Below, piece by piece: positions 25,003 to 36,683 of a stretch of 64,000 nt of DNA. Numbering within the stretch: position 1 is the first letter of the stretch; the number at the start of each line of letters is the position of its first letter. The translations under genes and the position numbers were made by a program. The notes below the pieces were generated by a model that worked only from the letters and a program-made list of their open reading frames with translations, did no database searches and was not told where the DNA came from. Source of the DNA: Amoebidium appalachense (lineage: Eukaryota > Ichthyosporea); assembly GCA_963693365.1 (NCBI GenBank), contig CAVNZM010000002.1:15562001-15626000 (forward strand). Reading direction: 5' to 3'.

Positions 25003-25308
25003 TGTAACTTAGAGGTTTCTCTGTGAGACTTTATTATTTGCTGACTTGCATGGACTGGCCCGCCGGGACCTTTATATACTTGTGGTCTGGCTCACTGGAA
25101 TGTTACATACTATTCCCGATTGGTCTACCCGCCGCTATGGATCTAGTCGCTACCAATCAAAACACTCCAATAGAATCTTCTAGACTCTTCTAGATCTATC
25201 CTGATCTATCGTGAACCTATCCACCAGTTTATCCCGAATATCTCGAATATTCCCGATCACTAGTGCTACGCTAACGCAGGGCATACCGGATGGCTATCCT
25301 GTTCGACA
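25003..25308 (-). repeat. 3' LTR of the copia-type element
   Basis: Reads TG...CA on the minus strand. It matches the other LTR (29628-29932) over 305 bases with a single difference seen by eye (near 25050 versus 29676), so the insertion is recent. An AATAAA lies on the minus strand at 25030-25035. Just upstream in the sense direction is a purine run (GCAAGTGGGGG, about 25309-25319) that can serve as the polypurine tract for plus-strand priming. Confidence 0.95.
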
Positions 25309-25441
25309 CCCCCACTTGCACTGTGTTCTATCTATGTACCGCATGCAACCTAAACCTAAGATGCAACTCTAAAACTATGCTACTATACTAACACATATAA
25401 CACCTACTACACGAACATTAACACTACACTATTTGTAGTTC

Positions 25442-28400
25442 TTACTCAGCCATGCCGATGGCCTGCCGATGCTGCACTAACTTAAGTCTCCCTAAAGCTT
25501 TGGTGCACATGTCGGCCACGTTACTGTTCGTGCTGCAATACACAAGTTCTACATCCCCATTCTCCACACACTCACGGGTGTAGTGGTACTGAACGTCGAT
25601 GTGTTTGCTCCTGTTATGGAGCATCGGGTTCCTTGCAAGCTTGATGCTGGCCTGGTTGTCGGCGTAGATGATGGTCGCCTCACTCATATCGTAGCCCAGC
25701 TGCCCCAGCAGCTGTCGTAGCCACTTAGCCTCTTTGACTGCCAGGCACGTAGCCATATACTCCGCCTCTGTAGATGAAGTAGCCACAGTCTTCTGTTGCT
25801 TGCTGCCCCAGCTGATGGCCAGATCCATTGGCAGTGAAGATGTATCCGCTCGTCGACTTACGGTCGTCGGAGTTGCCAGCGTAATCGGAGTCAGTGAATC
25901 CCTCCACTGTTGTACTCCCTCCTCGTCCTCCGCGGTAGACAATCCCGTAGTTGGTTGTCCCCTTGAGGTACCGGAGAAGATGTTTGGCTGCGTCCCAGTG
26001 TTGAAGTCCCGGGTTGCTCACGAACTTACTAAGTTCCCCCACTGCTTGTGCAATGTCTGGCCGGGTGGCCACCATTGCGTACATTAAGGAGCCCACAGCT
26101 CTGGCATAAGGAACTTGCCGCATCGCCACTCTCTCCTCCTCGCTTGCCGGACTCATGGCCTTGCTCAACACACATCGCTCCGGTAGCGGTGTTGACTTAC
26201 CCTTGCAGTCGACCATGTTGAAGCGCCGCATCAATGACTTGATGTACGTTTCCTGTGACAACTTGATATCGCCTGTTGCAGCGTCACGACTGACCTGCAC
26301 ACCGAGTAGCAGCTTTGGCTCGCCGATCACCTTGACGGAGAACTTCGTCGCAACCTGCCTGACGAATTCTTGAATAAGATCATCTGTCGACGCCGCCACT
26401 AGCATGTCGTCCACATGCACAGCCACCACCGTCTTTCCACTTCCGTTGACCTTGAAGTAGACACATCGATCAGCTTCCACACGTGTGAAGCCAAGATCGA
26501 CCATAGCCTCATGCATCTTCTCATTCCAGCACCTTGCTGCTTGCTTGAGGCCATACAGACTCTTGTGCAAACGACACACATAGTCTTCCTTTCCGGGTAC
26601 CTCGTACCCACGCGGTTGCTGCATGTACAGCTCTTCCTTGATGTCGCCGTTCAGGAACGCCGTGACGATATCTATTTGTGTGAGGTGCATGTTCTCTGCC
26701 GCTGCCATAGCGAAGAGAAGTCTGAAGCTGGTGAACTTGGCCACCGGGGCAAAGGTCTCTTCGTAGTCTATCCCCTCTTGCTGAGAGAAGCCCCTGGCCA
26801 CACCACGGGCCTTGTAGCGCTCGACACTGCCGTCGGCGTTGCGTTTCATCTTGAAGACCCACTTGAAGGAAACTGCCCGACGACCTGGTGGGAGTGGCAC
26901 CAGTGACCATGTCCCATTCTTGACTAGAGATTCGTACTCCTCGTCCAGCGCAGCCTTCCACTTTGCACCATCTGGCCTGGAGATTGCTTCTTCCAGTGTC
27001 ACAGGGTCATCCTCATTGCTATCAGCACTCTCAATTGCCATGCTGATACTGTCGCGGTACTCTACTACACCTGCGTTGATGCCGTAGGTCCCACCGCGCC
27101 TTGTAGTCATAGACGGATAGGCACTTCTGGTTGCAACCTGCAACTCTGCACTATCTTCCTCGTCTCCTGACCCTGCCGCGTCCGAATCGCCGCTGTCCTC
27201 GCCCGCGCCGTCGCCGATAGCATCTGAATCATATCCACTGTCAGTGCCGATTGCAGGCTTCCGAAAGGAATGTTGCTTCTTGACGCTGATTGGATTCCTC
27301 GATTCCATGCTCTGCTGATTTCCGATTGGCTTATGCATCAGCAATTCCATTGGCTCATCTTGCACCACCGGAATACCGGCCTTTGGGGTGCATGATTCAT
27401 CGATCACCACATCTCGCCCGACGATAGTCTTGCGCGCCTCGGTGTCCCACAACAAGTACGTCTTGCTGTCACCTGTGTAGCCGACGAATTTACACTCCCG
27501 ACTCTTGGCGTCTAGCTTCCTGCGCTCGTCCTTCGGCACATGGACAAATGCCTTGCTACCAAATACACGTAGATGGCTAACATCGGGCTTCTCTCCATAC
27601 CATGCCTCCCAAGGTGTCATGCCACCCAGTACTGTGGTTGGCGTCAGGTTCTTGATGTACACAGCTGCCTGTACTGCCAGCTGCCAGAACCCCATACTCA
27701 TGCCTGCTGACTGCAGCATGCAGCGCGCCGTCTCGACAATGGTCCTGTTAGCCCTCTCTGCTACACCATTCTGCTCTGGTGTGTAAGGGACTGTCGCCTC
27801 ATGTTCAATGCCGCACGCTTCCAGGAACGACTTGAACTCAGTGGAGGTGTACTCACCCCCGTTGTCGGAACGCAGAATCTTGATGCTGGCACCGTGTTGC
27901 TTCTCTACGTGTGCCTTGTACTTCTTGAAGTAAGTATGCACTTGGGATTTATGTTTCATGAAGTACACCGTAGTGAACCTTGTCTTGTCGTCGATGAAGG
28001 TGACATAATACTTGGAACCTTGCAGCGACTCCTTGTTGAACGGTCCTGCCACATCAGAATGAACTCTGTCGAGCTTCGCTGGCGCTGTCTTGCGGGGTAG
28101 CTTACTGAAAGAGAGCCGGGCTTGCTTCCCTCTCGCGCATCCCTCGCACACACCGTCATCCTGGGGTTTGCAGTCGATGCACAGACCCTCGACGATGTTT
28201 TCTTTAGCCATTTTCTGTAGCGTGTTTGTTGCCACATGACCAAACCGCCGGTGCCATAAACTGGCGCTGCCCTTTACCGGCTCACACACGGTGTTACCCC
28301 CACTGCTGCCGACTGCAGTGGTCACCATGTTCACGCTCTCACATCCGGGTTTCACTAGGAGACGATACAGGCCTCCCTCCACTACCCCACGGGCCACAAC

Positions 28401-29579
28401 TTGGCCATCTGTGGCACTCTCAATCGTACACTGTCGACCGTCGGTGATGCCTCTTAACCCGTGCTTGCCGGCGCTTGAAGCCGACATCACGTTAGTTCCA
28501 AATGCTGGCACGTACAGCACATTCTGCAGTCTAAATGTCATGCTGTTGCCCTGGAACTCACTTGTTAATCTTACGACGCCTATTCCTAGCGCCATCACAC
28601 CCGGGGTGTTACCCAGAGCGACGGGTTTGGGTGTGATCGACCGGAAGTCTTCCATCCAGTCCTTTCGGCATGTGACATGGGAGGTTGCGCCGCAGTCCCA
28701 ATACCACTCAGTTGAAGAAGGGAGTCCGCTGTTTACCGCCATGGCGAGTATCTCCTTGGAAGCTCCGTTCTGCTTCGCCTTGTCGCCGCGATTGCCGCCC
28801 TTCTTCTTCTTTGGACACTGTGACTTGTAGTGCCCAAACTTGTGACATTTGTAACACTCCACCTTGGATATGTCAGTCACGCGCGGCTTGCCGGTGTCCT
28901 GTCGTGGCGTACCGCCGCGCCCTTGGGTGCTGGTCATCATCACCCGCTGCTGTTCCCTTGCAGCCTCGTTCTCCTCAAAACCACGCAGCTTGGCGATTAT
29001 CTTTTCCATTGTCTTCTCAGCTGCTGGTAAAGCTTGAATGGTCCTAACGTCGGTGCGGAATCGGTCGTCAGCGCCTTCACCGTCCAGGAATTTCTCGGCA
29101 ACCATGTCCTCACTAACTCCATTGGGATCGATATGAAGAAGATCCTGCACAATGCACTCCAGACGGGCCGCATACTCCAGCACGCTTTCCGTCGGCATCA
29201 TATCAGCACGCCAGAACTGTTGAATCAACATTCTCTTGTGCTCATCTGTGTTGCGCGCAGCGTATGATGCTACCGTATCCCATATGTCCTTGGGATTTCC
29301 TACGGCAATAGCTCGCCGACACAGGCTTGCAGGTACATCACCTAGTGTCTCCACCAGGTAGGAAGTCGCCTTCTTCTGATCCAAGGGGTCGATCTCCACC
29401 GGAGGTTGCTCCACCGGTTCGCCGTCCTCTCCTATCACTTCAGGAGCCACGTCTTCAATCGTGTACCATAATTCCTCGCCCTCGAGGAAGCACTTCATGC
29501 GCATGGCCCACATTGAGTAGGATATTTTGCCCTTGCCTTCTCCTTCATACATGGGAACTGGACATTTTGCTCTTCCCAT
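25442..29579 (-). CDS. Copia-type gag-pol polyprotein, frameshifted in RNase H
   Basis: The main frame (25725-29579, 1284 codons) begins MGRAKCPVPMYEGEG. It shows a gag region, a CCHC knuckle CYKCHKFGHYKSQC (residues about 242-255), a protease site WYWDCGATSH (about 293-301; DCG where D-S/T-G is usual), and an HHCC integrase finger (443-481). The integrase core acidic residues are near D509, D572 (LRSDNGGEY) and E608 (NGVAERANR). The RT has its catalytic pair in HVDD (about 1055-1058), and RNase H begins at about 1200 (FTDSDYAGNSDDRKSTSGY). Around 25820-25845 the homology moves into another frame, which carries the rest of RNase H (SSTEAEYMA, YADNQASI, HIDVQYHY) to a stop at 25442. A single-base indel explains this. 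Products would act in cytoplasmic particles that copy the RNA and integrate the cDNA. Confidence 0.93.
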
Positions 29580-29613
29580 CTTGTCTCAACAGTCGCTTGA
29601 TCGTAGCGTTGTA

Positions 29614-29627
29614 CTGGGCCCATAACC
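29614..29627 (-). promoter_or_regulatory. Primer-binding site matching initiator tRNA-Met anticodon arm
   Basis: The + strand reads CTGGGCCCATAACC, identical to the 14 bases spanning the anticodon stem-loop (CAT anticodon) of eukaryotic initiator tRNA-Met. On the minus-strand transcript it is the complement and it abuts the 5' LTR. Priming by an internally cleaved initiator tRNA half is known for Drosophila copia and yeast Ty5. Confidence 0.85.
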
Positions 29628-29932
29628 GTAACTTAGAGGTTTCTCTGTGAGACTTTATTATTTGCTGACTTGCATTGACTGGCCCGCCGGGACCTTTATA
29701 TACTTGTGGTCTGGCTCACTGGAATGTTACATACTATTCCCGATTGGTCTACCCGCCGCTATGGATCTAGTCGCTACCAATCAAAACACTCCAATAGAAT
29801 CTTCTAGACTCTTCTAGATCTATCCTGATCTATCGTGAACCTATCCACCAGTTTATCCCGAATATCTCGAATATTCCCGATCACTAGTGCTACGCTAACG
29901 CAGGGCATACCGGATGGCTATCCTGTTCGACA
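29628..29932 (-). repeat. 5' LTR of the copia-type element with promoter motifs
   Basis: In the sense (minus) direction the LTR carries CCAAT/ATTGG pentamers (29791-29795, 29777-29781, 29743-29747), then a TATATAAAG box (29694-29702), then AATAAA (29654-29659), then the primer-binding site. This gives a plausible U3-R-U5 layout. The motif order matches that upstream of host genes here. Confidence 0.9.
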
Positions 29933-30190
29933 ACTGGCAGCCTGAGAGTGACAGTGTGTGTGTTCCCACGACAGCAGTGCCTCGTTCGGAGGGAAATCAA
30001 ATGTGCTTCCTGCATTTGAGTTGTGATGAGGTGCTGGCATCAATTTGCAAGGCCAACAGCACTTCCACCCAAATTGAATAAGACATATTCGCATGGGAAA
30101 CTTAATGACGTTAAAAGATAAATACATAGTATGTGGAGATGTAACGTTTGCTCGTACGTATACCGCCTTTCCCTTTCCGACTCGGCGCAC

Positions 30191-30227
<37 letters not shown>

Positions 30228-30534
30228 GTGGTTGGTTTTGCATGCCAAGGTTGAAAAACCATGTCCGCGATTAAGATGTCTGCCTAATCATTGGATTGGC
30301 ATGTCACCAAGGCCTCCTACTCTGACGAGAGTTGCATGTCACAGGACTGTCCAGGCTCCACTAGTCTCCACATATGACATAGGCACATCTGTTTTGGCAC
30401 CCACATGAAAAAACTCTGTTGGTGAAGTTGGTCAGTGTGGTCCTAATACAAAATCCTAGATTATTTTCTAGCGTTTGCCGCTGTCCAATCTCTGCCTGTT
30501 GTCCTTTGGAGCGCCGCAAAAAACCAACCAGAGA
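29933..30534. other. Spacer with poly-C and possible promoter of the SapA gene
   Basis: A C run lies at 30193-30225. Tandem ATTGG pentamers at 30290-30299 and a CCAAT at 30484-30488 precede the SapA-type gene. No clear TATA box is visible. Otherwise nothing is supported. Confidence 0.4.
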
Positions 30535-31120
30535 ATGCATCTACTCCCTCTCACCGTCCTCCTCACCCTCTTTGCCTCCCTCCATCTTTCCTCCGCCCGC
30601 CCAAACACAAGGCGCCTTGGCAGCAATTCCTGCCTGAACGGACCAAGCTACTGGTGTCTTTCTGCAGAGAACGCGCTCTCCTGCAATGTTGATCCTAGCA
30701 AGTGCACGAAGCACTGCTTGAGCGAGGAGAATGACCTGCTTGCAGCCTCAGACCTGTGCGAGGATTTGTTAGGAAGTGATGATGATGATGATGAAGAATC
30801 AGATGATGTGGAGGAGAACGACTATGATGTTCTACCCATTCTACCACGTGCTAAGCACGACGCAAAGAGCGCCGAGGATCCGTGCGCTGACCCAGCATTC
30901 TTCTGTAGGGCCGAAAACAAGTGCAAGGGTCAGATTCTAAACACACTCACTCTATCGTTTGGCGTGTCTCTCGTAATGCTGATTTTACCTCGGCAAGACC
31001 CTTGATCGAGAGTATATGATAAATAGTGCCATCGCCGGTCTACCAACACTTACATTAAAAAAATGGTTTTTCTTATATGAACAGGCACAATCTTCAACCT
31101 GGCTTGCAAGGACCCCAACG
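30535..31120 (+). CDS. Secreted protein with SapA-type motifs, 5' part of gene
   Basis: Exon 1 is 30535-30928 (phase 1 end; donor GGTCAGA) and exon 2 is 31085-31120 (donor GGTAAGTT, phase 1). I chose the ATG at 30535 because it gives a signal peptide (MHLLPLTVLLTLFASLHLSS, cut near residue 21); the upstream in-frame ATG would bury it. After the signal comes CLNGPSYWCLSAENALSC, typical of the saposin A-type domain found at the ends of prosaposin-like precursors. An acidic linker from a GAT repeat (DDDDDEESDD) follows. Then a second Cys-rich block, CADPAFFCRAENKC running into exon 2 (GTIFNLACKDPN), looks like a degenerate second SapA motif. A prosaposin-like lysosomal/secretory precursor is possible. 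Later exons were not found before the G tracts and the retroelement at 32.5 kb. Confidence 0.65.
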
Positions 31121-32045
31121 GTAAGTTAAACTAGTGAAGTCACATGCCCGAAAGCTAGAAATGATATAGAAGCAAGAATTTCGTCTCACAAATTTTGAAG
31201 TTATTTTGAAAGGATGCGGGGGGGAGGGAGAGGGGGGGGAGGGGGGGGGGGGGGGGGGGGAGGGGAAGGGGGTACATCGAATGAACAATGCAGTTGAATG
31301 GAGGGGCAGGAGGTGGTGTATACTATATTGTGTTTACAATCAAACCAATGGGATACAACAAATACTTAACAGAGGAAAGCAAACACTATGATGGCACACA
31401 GAGATCTATGCGAATGACAAAAGAAAAACAGAGAAATGAGAAAAAACGGCAAACTGGACTCAACAGGTCACGGTGTTGAGGTCGTTGTAGGGGCAATGGG
31501 GATGATACTGTGTGTATGGGTGGGTGGGTGGGGGGGGGGGGGGGGGGGAAGGGGGGGAGGGGGGGGGGGGGAGGTTTTTTTGTGTGTGAGGCGGGCCCGG
31601 GGAAGGGGGGGGGGGGGGGAGTTTTGTGTGCGGGGGGAGGGGGGGGAGGGGAGGGAGGGGCGGAAGGTTTGTGTGTGGGGGGGGAGAAGGGGGAAGGTTT
31701 GTGTGTATGTGGGGGAGGGGGGGGGGGGGGGGGGGGGGGGAGCGAAAGGGGCTGTTCAAAATGGCCAGAGTACCGGCCGCGGGGAGATGGGTGGGTGGGT
31801 GCGGATCTGTTTTTTTTTTTTTTCCTTTTTTTTTTTGGGGGGGGGGAGGGGGCAGAAGGGGGCGAGGGGGGGGAGGGGGGGGGCTACACTTGCAATTGGA
31901 TGGGGATGGGACCCATCGGAGCAGGGGCCATTACCGCATCATGCTGTAACCTGACTTATCATTGGAAGGGGAGTGAGCAGGATACCGTTTCGTTTTGAAT
32001 TTAGAAAGAAACAGCCCCCCCCCCCCCCCCCCCCCCCCCCCGCCC

Positions 32046-32117
<72 letters not shown>

Positions 32118-32500
32118 TCCACATACACCCCTCCAAGGCACTTTAACGAATTTTTTGAGGCAAATTTACATTTACTAATGTATAACGTTATGCAGGTTTA
32201 AGCATAACGTTCAAGTTATGCACGTTTCAAAAAATTAAAAATGTAATAACTTGGGAACCGTTCAGCCAAAATGCACCAAGTTTTCACAGTTAGTGTGACA
32301 CTGTTGTTATAACCCCTGCACACATACACTGAGATACCAGCAAAACAGTTAGTAATCTGCTCAAGCGATCACGAAAAAATATGAAAAAACTTTTAAAAAA
32401 CTTTAGGTCAAATTTTTCGGTAAAATCCCTTCTCCCCCACCCACACAAACCACCGCCACCCCAACTGTCTTACACCTGCCTTTGTTCTTAGGACACACCG
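31121..32500. other. G-rich and (CA)n spacer, no further exon recognised
   Basis: Poly-G-rich blocks at 31217-31270 and 31528-31885 and (CA)n at 32047-32115 dominate. 32130-32440 is AT-rich unique sequence. Remaining exons of the SapA-type gene may lie here, but no pair of splice sites with a convincing Cys-rich frame could be identified. Confidence 0.4.
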
Positions 32501-32751
32501 GATCAAACCCAGGTTAACACTGTAAACCGATACAAGTGGAAGTGTGGCTGGGCCGGGGGATAGTGTGACGCATGTTAACACCCGGCGACGGATGGCAAGA
32601 TTGTATATCCTCTACATCCCTATGACCCCTCTCCAGCCTCCCCCCTTCCCGCCGCCTTCCCCCCACCCCCTCACCACCTCCCCGGGCCCAACCCTCCCCC
32701 CCCCCCCTTCTCCGGGCCCCCTCCCCCCCCTCCCGGGAACTTGCATAAATT

Positions 32752-35102
32752 GGCACCATTAAAAAACAGCAGTGATAGTTGGTGATGTCCGAGCCCACGT
32801 AGGTGCTGAGTTTGACGGTAGAGGCCAACTTGTCTCGTTTTGATGCAGGGACGTGTACATAGGCTGGGCAGCCAAACACGTGCAGGTGGGAGATGTCAGG
32901 CTTGACACCGTAGAAGACTTCAAACGGAGTAGGGCGATTGGCAGCTCTGGCCGGGGTCACGTTGATGATGTAGGCAGCATGCTTGAGAGCAGCCCCCCAC
33001 AGCTTGGGGGAAAGGGAGTCGTCCTTGTCCTGGTGAAGGAAGCACCAAACGATCTCTTGCAGATCCCTCATCTTACGTTCAACGAAGCCGTTGAGCTGAG
33101 GGCAGTCAACCGGGGCAAATTCCTGAACGATGCCCTTGGACTGGCAGTACTGCTCCATGGCATGGGAGGTCGAGTCGGACCCGGAGTCGGAACGGGAGTG
33201 GGTCACCACCTTGTCGGGTTGCTTGTCGATACTCTAGACCAGGGCCTTGACGTATTCGAGAGTCTCTGATTGATCACGGAGGAGGTACACGATGGTGTAG
33301 CCGGAGGCATCACAGGTACACACGAGGGCCACCTTGTAGCCACCATAGGAGGCAAAGGTAGGCTCGAAGAAGTCCATGTGCCACTTGGCACCGGGGAAGG
33401 GGCACTGGGTTCTGGTGCCGGGGAACGGGGCCTTGGTGGTCTTGCCGGAGACACAGCCGAAGCAATCAGTGGTGTCAGCCACCGAGAGGGATGAGGGGAG
33501 GCCTGTCACGAGGTCACCTCTCACCATCTTGGTGAGGGTGGACATGGCACGGTGGCCGAGACGATGGTGCCAGAGCTTGGGATCCATGTTGACCTTGACG
33601 TTGGCAACCAGGGCAGTGACGGACCGGGGGATGGAGCCTCGGACGTACCTCACAGTCGGTGATGAAGTACAGTCCATCGTTGCCGGTGAGAGAACACACG
33701 ATGTTGCCACCACGAGTGTAGAGGTAGGAGGGGAATTCATCCTCATCATCGAGGACTGGTGGGCAAGAAGACCCGACTTGGAGGCCATGGAGGGGGAAAT
33801 CAGGAAGGCTGGGGAGTCGGGCACATAGTGTGTTGAGGCTGAGAACCGATGTAACTCCGTTGTAGTTGACGGCCAGGTTGATGATGCCACGGTGATGAGC
33901 AGTGACAATGCCGAGGCCGTGGACTTCGGTCGGGGGGCACGGCTCGAGGGTGGAGAAGTACTCCTTGACGGGGCACACATGGACGTTGGAGGCCGAGTCC
34001 CAGCAGGGGTCCATGGGGAGGGAAGCCGTGGTTGAGACGAGGGCAAAATGCACCTCTTTGCCAGTCTTGGAGCTGGCACGGTGACGACGGGTAAAGGAGC
34101 AGCCAGGTTTGTCACACTGAGTGACAGATGGTTCTCGTGGCAATAAGCACAGTCGAGGGAGCCAGTGGTCACGGTCTTGGCACGGAGTTGGCTGTGATGA
34201 CGGTTACCCCCTTTACGTGGGGGGTAGGGTGACCGGGAACGGGGACCGGGGGAACGGGACCGGGAGTAATCACGGTCGACGGAGGGGGATCTATCATTGG
34301 GACGACCACGGGGGTGACGGGAGACGGAGCTGTCACGTCGGGGGATCCGGTGACGGAGGTCGTCCTTGGGAAGGACACGGCTTTGCAGGGCACGTGCTGT
34401 ACGGACGGAGGAGGAAGACCCGGACCCAGAGTCGATGAGACCTTCACGGATCTCTGCAGCTCGGATGTTACTGATGAGGCGGTTGTAGGTGTCGTAGCTG
34501 ATGTGACGACGGAAGTAATCGGCAATCATGGCCTGGATGTCGGAACAAACCAGCTTAGGGTTCTTCTTGAGGTGGATGAAGAAGTTGTCAACCATGGTCT
34601 TGTGGGGGATGGGCTCATCGAGGATGTGCAGGGTAGTGCACAGACGGCGTGCCATGGTGAGGTAAGCCGTGACGGTCTTGAAGTCCTTGAGTTCACGCTC
34701 ATGGTAGTCGAGGAGGATTTGACGAGCACGATCTTCACGTTCAGCCGCATAGGTCATACGGAGGTTGTGGAAAGCTTGGGCAGGTGACACATCATCGTGG
34801 ATTTGACCAGAGTTATACAGCTCATCATTGGAAACGAGTTGAGTAAACATCTGTTCAAGGAAGTTGGAAGCCTCGGTGTAGGCCTCCTCAGTGTCATAGC
34901 CATGCCACTCGTTCTCGTTGGAAGGATCGACCCACTCGGGGGCCTTGATGACGGGCACTAACTTGGCCGCGACTGTGGTACGCAGGTACCAGAAGATGAC
35001 GGGTTCCCACTCATAATAGGTGGGACGTTTGCCGGACTTCTTGTCCGTGGTGTCCTCCCCTTTCCAGGGGGTGAGGTTGAGGTACGCGGGCTTCTCCGAC
35101 AT
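32752..35102 (-). pseudogene. Truncated, degenerate copia-type element (gag, protease, integrase)
   Basis: The sense frame starts at 35102 (MSEKPAYLNLTPWKGED) with a gag of about 300 residues and an Arg/Ser-rich linker. Homology then runs through a Cys/His block (CAYCHENH), a protease-like DSASN, a gag-pre-integrase HHRLGHR...CFGC, and integrase (WHMDFF; NGFVERKMRDL; HVFGCPAYVHVP). Breaks: the homology changes frame near 34130 and returns near 33640. There is an in-frame TAG at 33234-33236, and the central integrase motif, normally SDNGGE, reads SDSGSD. The coding similarity stops at about 32752, where C/G-rich simple sequence begins. RT, RNase H and the 3' LTR are absent. It belongs to a different copia lineage from the element at 25-30 kb. 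Confidence 0.85.
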
Positions 35103-35207
35103 GTTGATTGATCAGTCAGACGGTGCGCGGGAGAGGAATCAGATCGGTATTCAAATTTGAATAGTTTCGATTGCAGCGAGAAAATGTGTTGCAAGAGCGT
35201 GCGAAAA

Positions 35208-35220
35208 TGGGCCTTTAACC
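35208..35220 (-). promoter_or_regulatory. Possible diverged half-tRNA primer-binding site
   Basis: The + strand TGGGCCTTTAACC matches 11 of 13 bases of the initiator tRNA-Met anticodon arm. It is followed at 35221 by TGTTG, which on the sense strand is an LTR ending in CAACA. Position and spacing copy those of the young element. Confidence 0.45.
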
Positions 35221-35710
35221 TGTTGTTTTGCACGGGTCTAAGGGAGCAGAGTGCACAGACGTGTCATGTAAAACACGATTAACACAATAAAGAGACGGCA
35301 ATCGGAGTTGTTCACGACACATGAAAGTTTTCAAACAACAGCTGACCTTTTATTGTGCTCTCGGGTCTTTTTGTACTTGCAACTTATCATCTTATCTCAA
35401 CTAAAAGAAGAGAACCATCGGTTCTATCAGATGATAGAAAAACACATTCCAACAGAGCATATGCATTCCAACTTCCGACATAACTGAAACTGAGAAACTC
35501 TTACTTAAATAATTTAAGTAATTATTCATCTTGTCACTATTAATACACATATATATTTATACTCGTCTCTATAAAGAAACTCATTTAAATACATATATTT
35601 CCTAATAGTCGACACTCTAAAAGTGAAGACACGTTACGATAAACCGAATTCCATACATATCTATTGTGTCCAATCATAACACATATATTAATAGACAGGA
35701 ATGCACAACA
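35221..35710 (-). repeat. Possible 5' LTR of the degenerate copia-type element
   Basis: If the inner LTR border is at 35221 (TGTTG on +), the outer border should read CAACA on +. Candidates end at 35340, 35710 and about 36150. I prefer 35710 because an AATAAA-like signal (sense) at about 35349 falls inside and the sequence is AT-rich and repeat-free to about 35900. Without a second LTR this cannot be settled. Confidence 0.25.
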
Positions 35711-35970
35711 CGATCTATAGATGTACTCCCTCGCGTCTATTGGTGAGTCATCTTATTGTGAACTAAAACTAAGCCACTTTGAACTAAAACAAAGACAATG
35801 CATATAGCTAGCCAATCACGCTACTTCTCAGATAAACTTGAACAAGATAAAACAGAGGAGAGCAAATACAGATAAAATACAATAAGTTCTATCAGGCAAG
35901 AGAGCCAGGTGTGCACAGATCTACAGATATCTGTGCACACAGAAACAAGGGAGAGAGAGACTCGGAGATA

Positions 35971-36003
<33 letters not shown>

Positions 36004-36536
36004 GAGAGAGAGAGAGAAAGAAAAGTGAAAAAGGGAGAGAGGGGAGAGAGCACAAAGAAGGAGAGCAGACACGAATACAAACAAAGCTAAGACACATACA
36101 TACTTCAAGACTCTTGCTGTCCTACGTAGACTAAGTGACGTATTCCAACACCCTCCCCCCCCCCCCCCCCCCTCTCCTCCCAGGGCACGTAGGGCTAGGT
36201 CGAACAAAACATGCATACTGCAAAGCCCCTCTCCTCCCCCCCCCCGGCCCCACCCCCCACCCCACCCACCCACCCCATGGCAATGTCTCTCTCTCCTCCT
36301 CCCCTCACTCTTCTTCCTTCACCCCCACGCCCCATTCCCCCCTCACCCACCTTCTCTCTTTCCCTCATCGAAAGTTGCTGATTCTGAACGGCATGTCTTG
36401 ACAATGTCACAAACTTCAAGTTTTCAAGTTCCTTGGAATGAACCACTCGCCTTGGATCGTGAATGTACACGAGTCCCCCCCCCCCCCCTGTCCCCCTCCC
36501 TCCCTCCCTCCCTCCCCACCACCACCACCACTACCA

Positions 36537-36588
<52 letters not shown>

Positions 36589-36591
36589 TGG

Positions 36592-36683
<92 letters not shown>

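Larger units (their letters stand above)
25003..29932 (-). mobile_element. Ty1/copia-type LTR retrotransposon, full length, young
   Basis: The element is 4.9 kb. LTRs of about 305 bases bound one long gag-pol frame. The order protease-integrase-RT-RNase H is diagnostic of copia types. Both sides carry ACTGG (24998-25002 and 29933-29937), a 5-bp target-site duplication. The primer-binding site (29614-29627) matches the anticodon stem-loop of initiator tRNA-Met rather than its 3' end. One LTR mismatch implies a recent jump, yet the RNase H region has a frameshift, so this copy is probably not autonomous unless the shift is a sequencing error. Confidence 0.95.
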
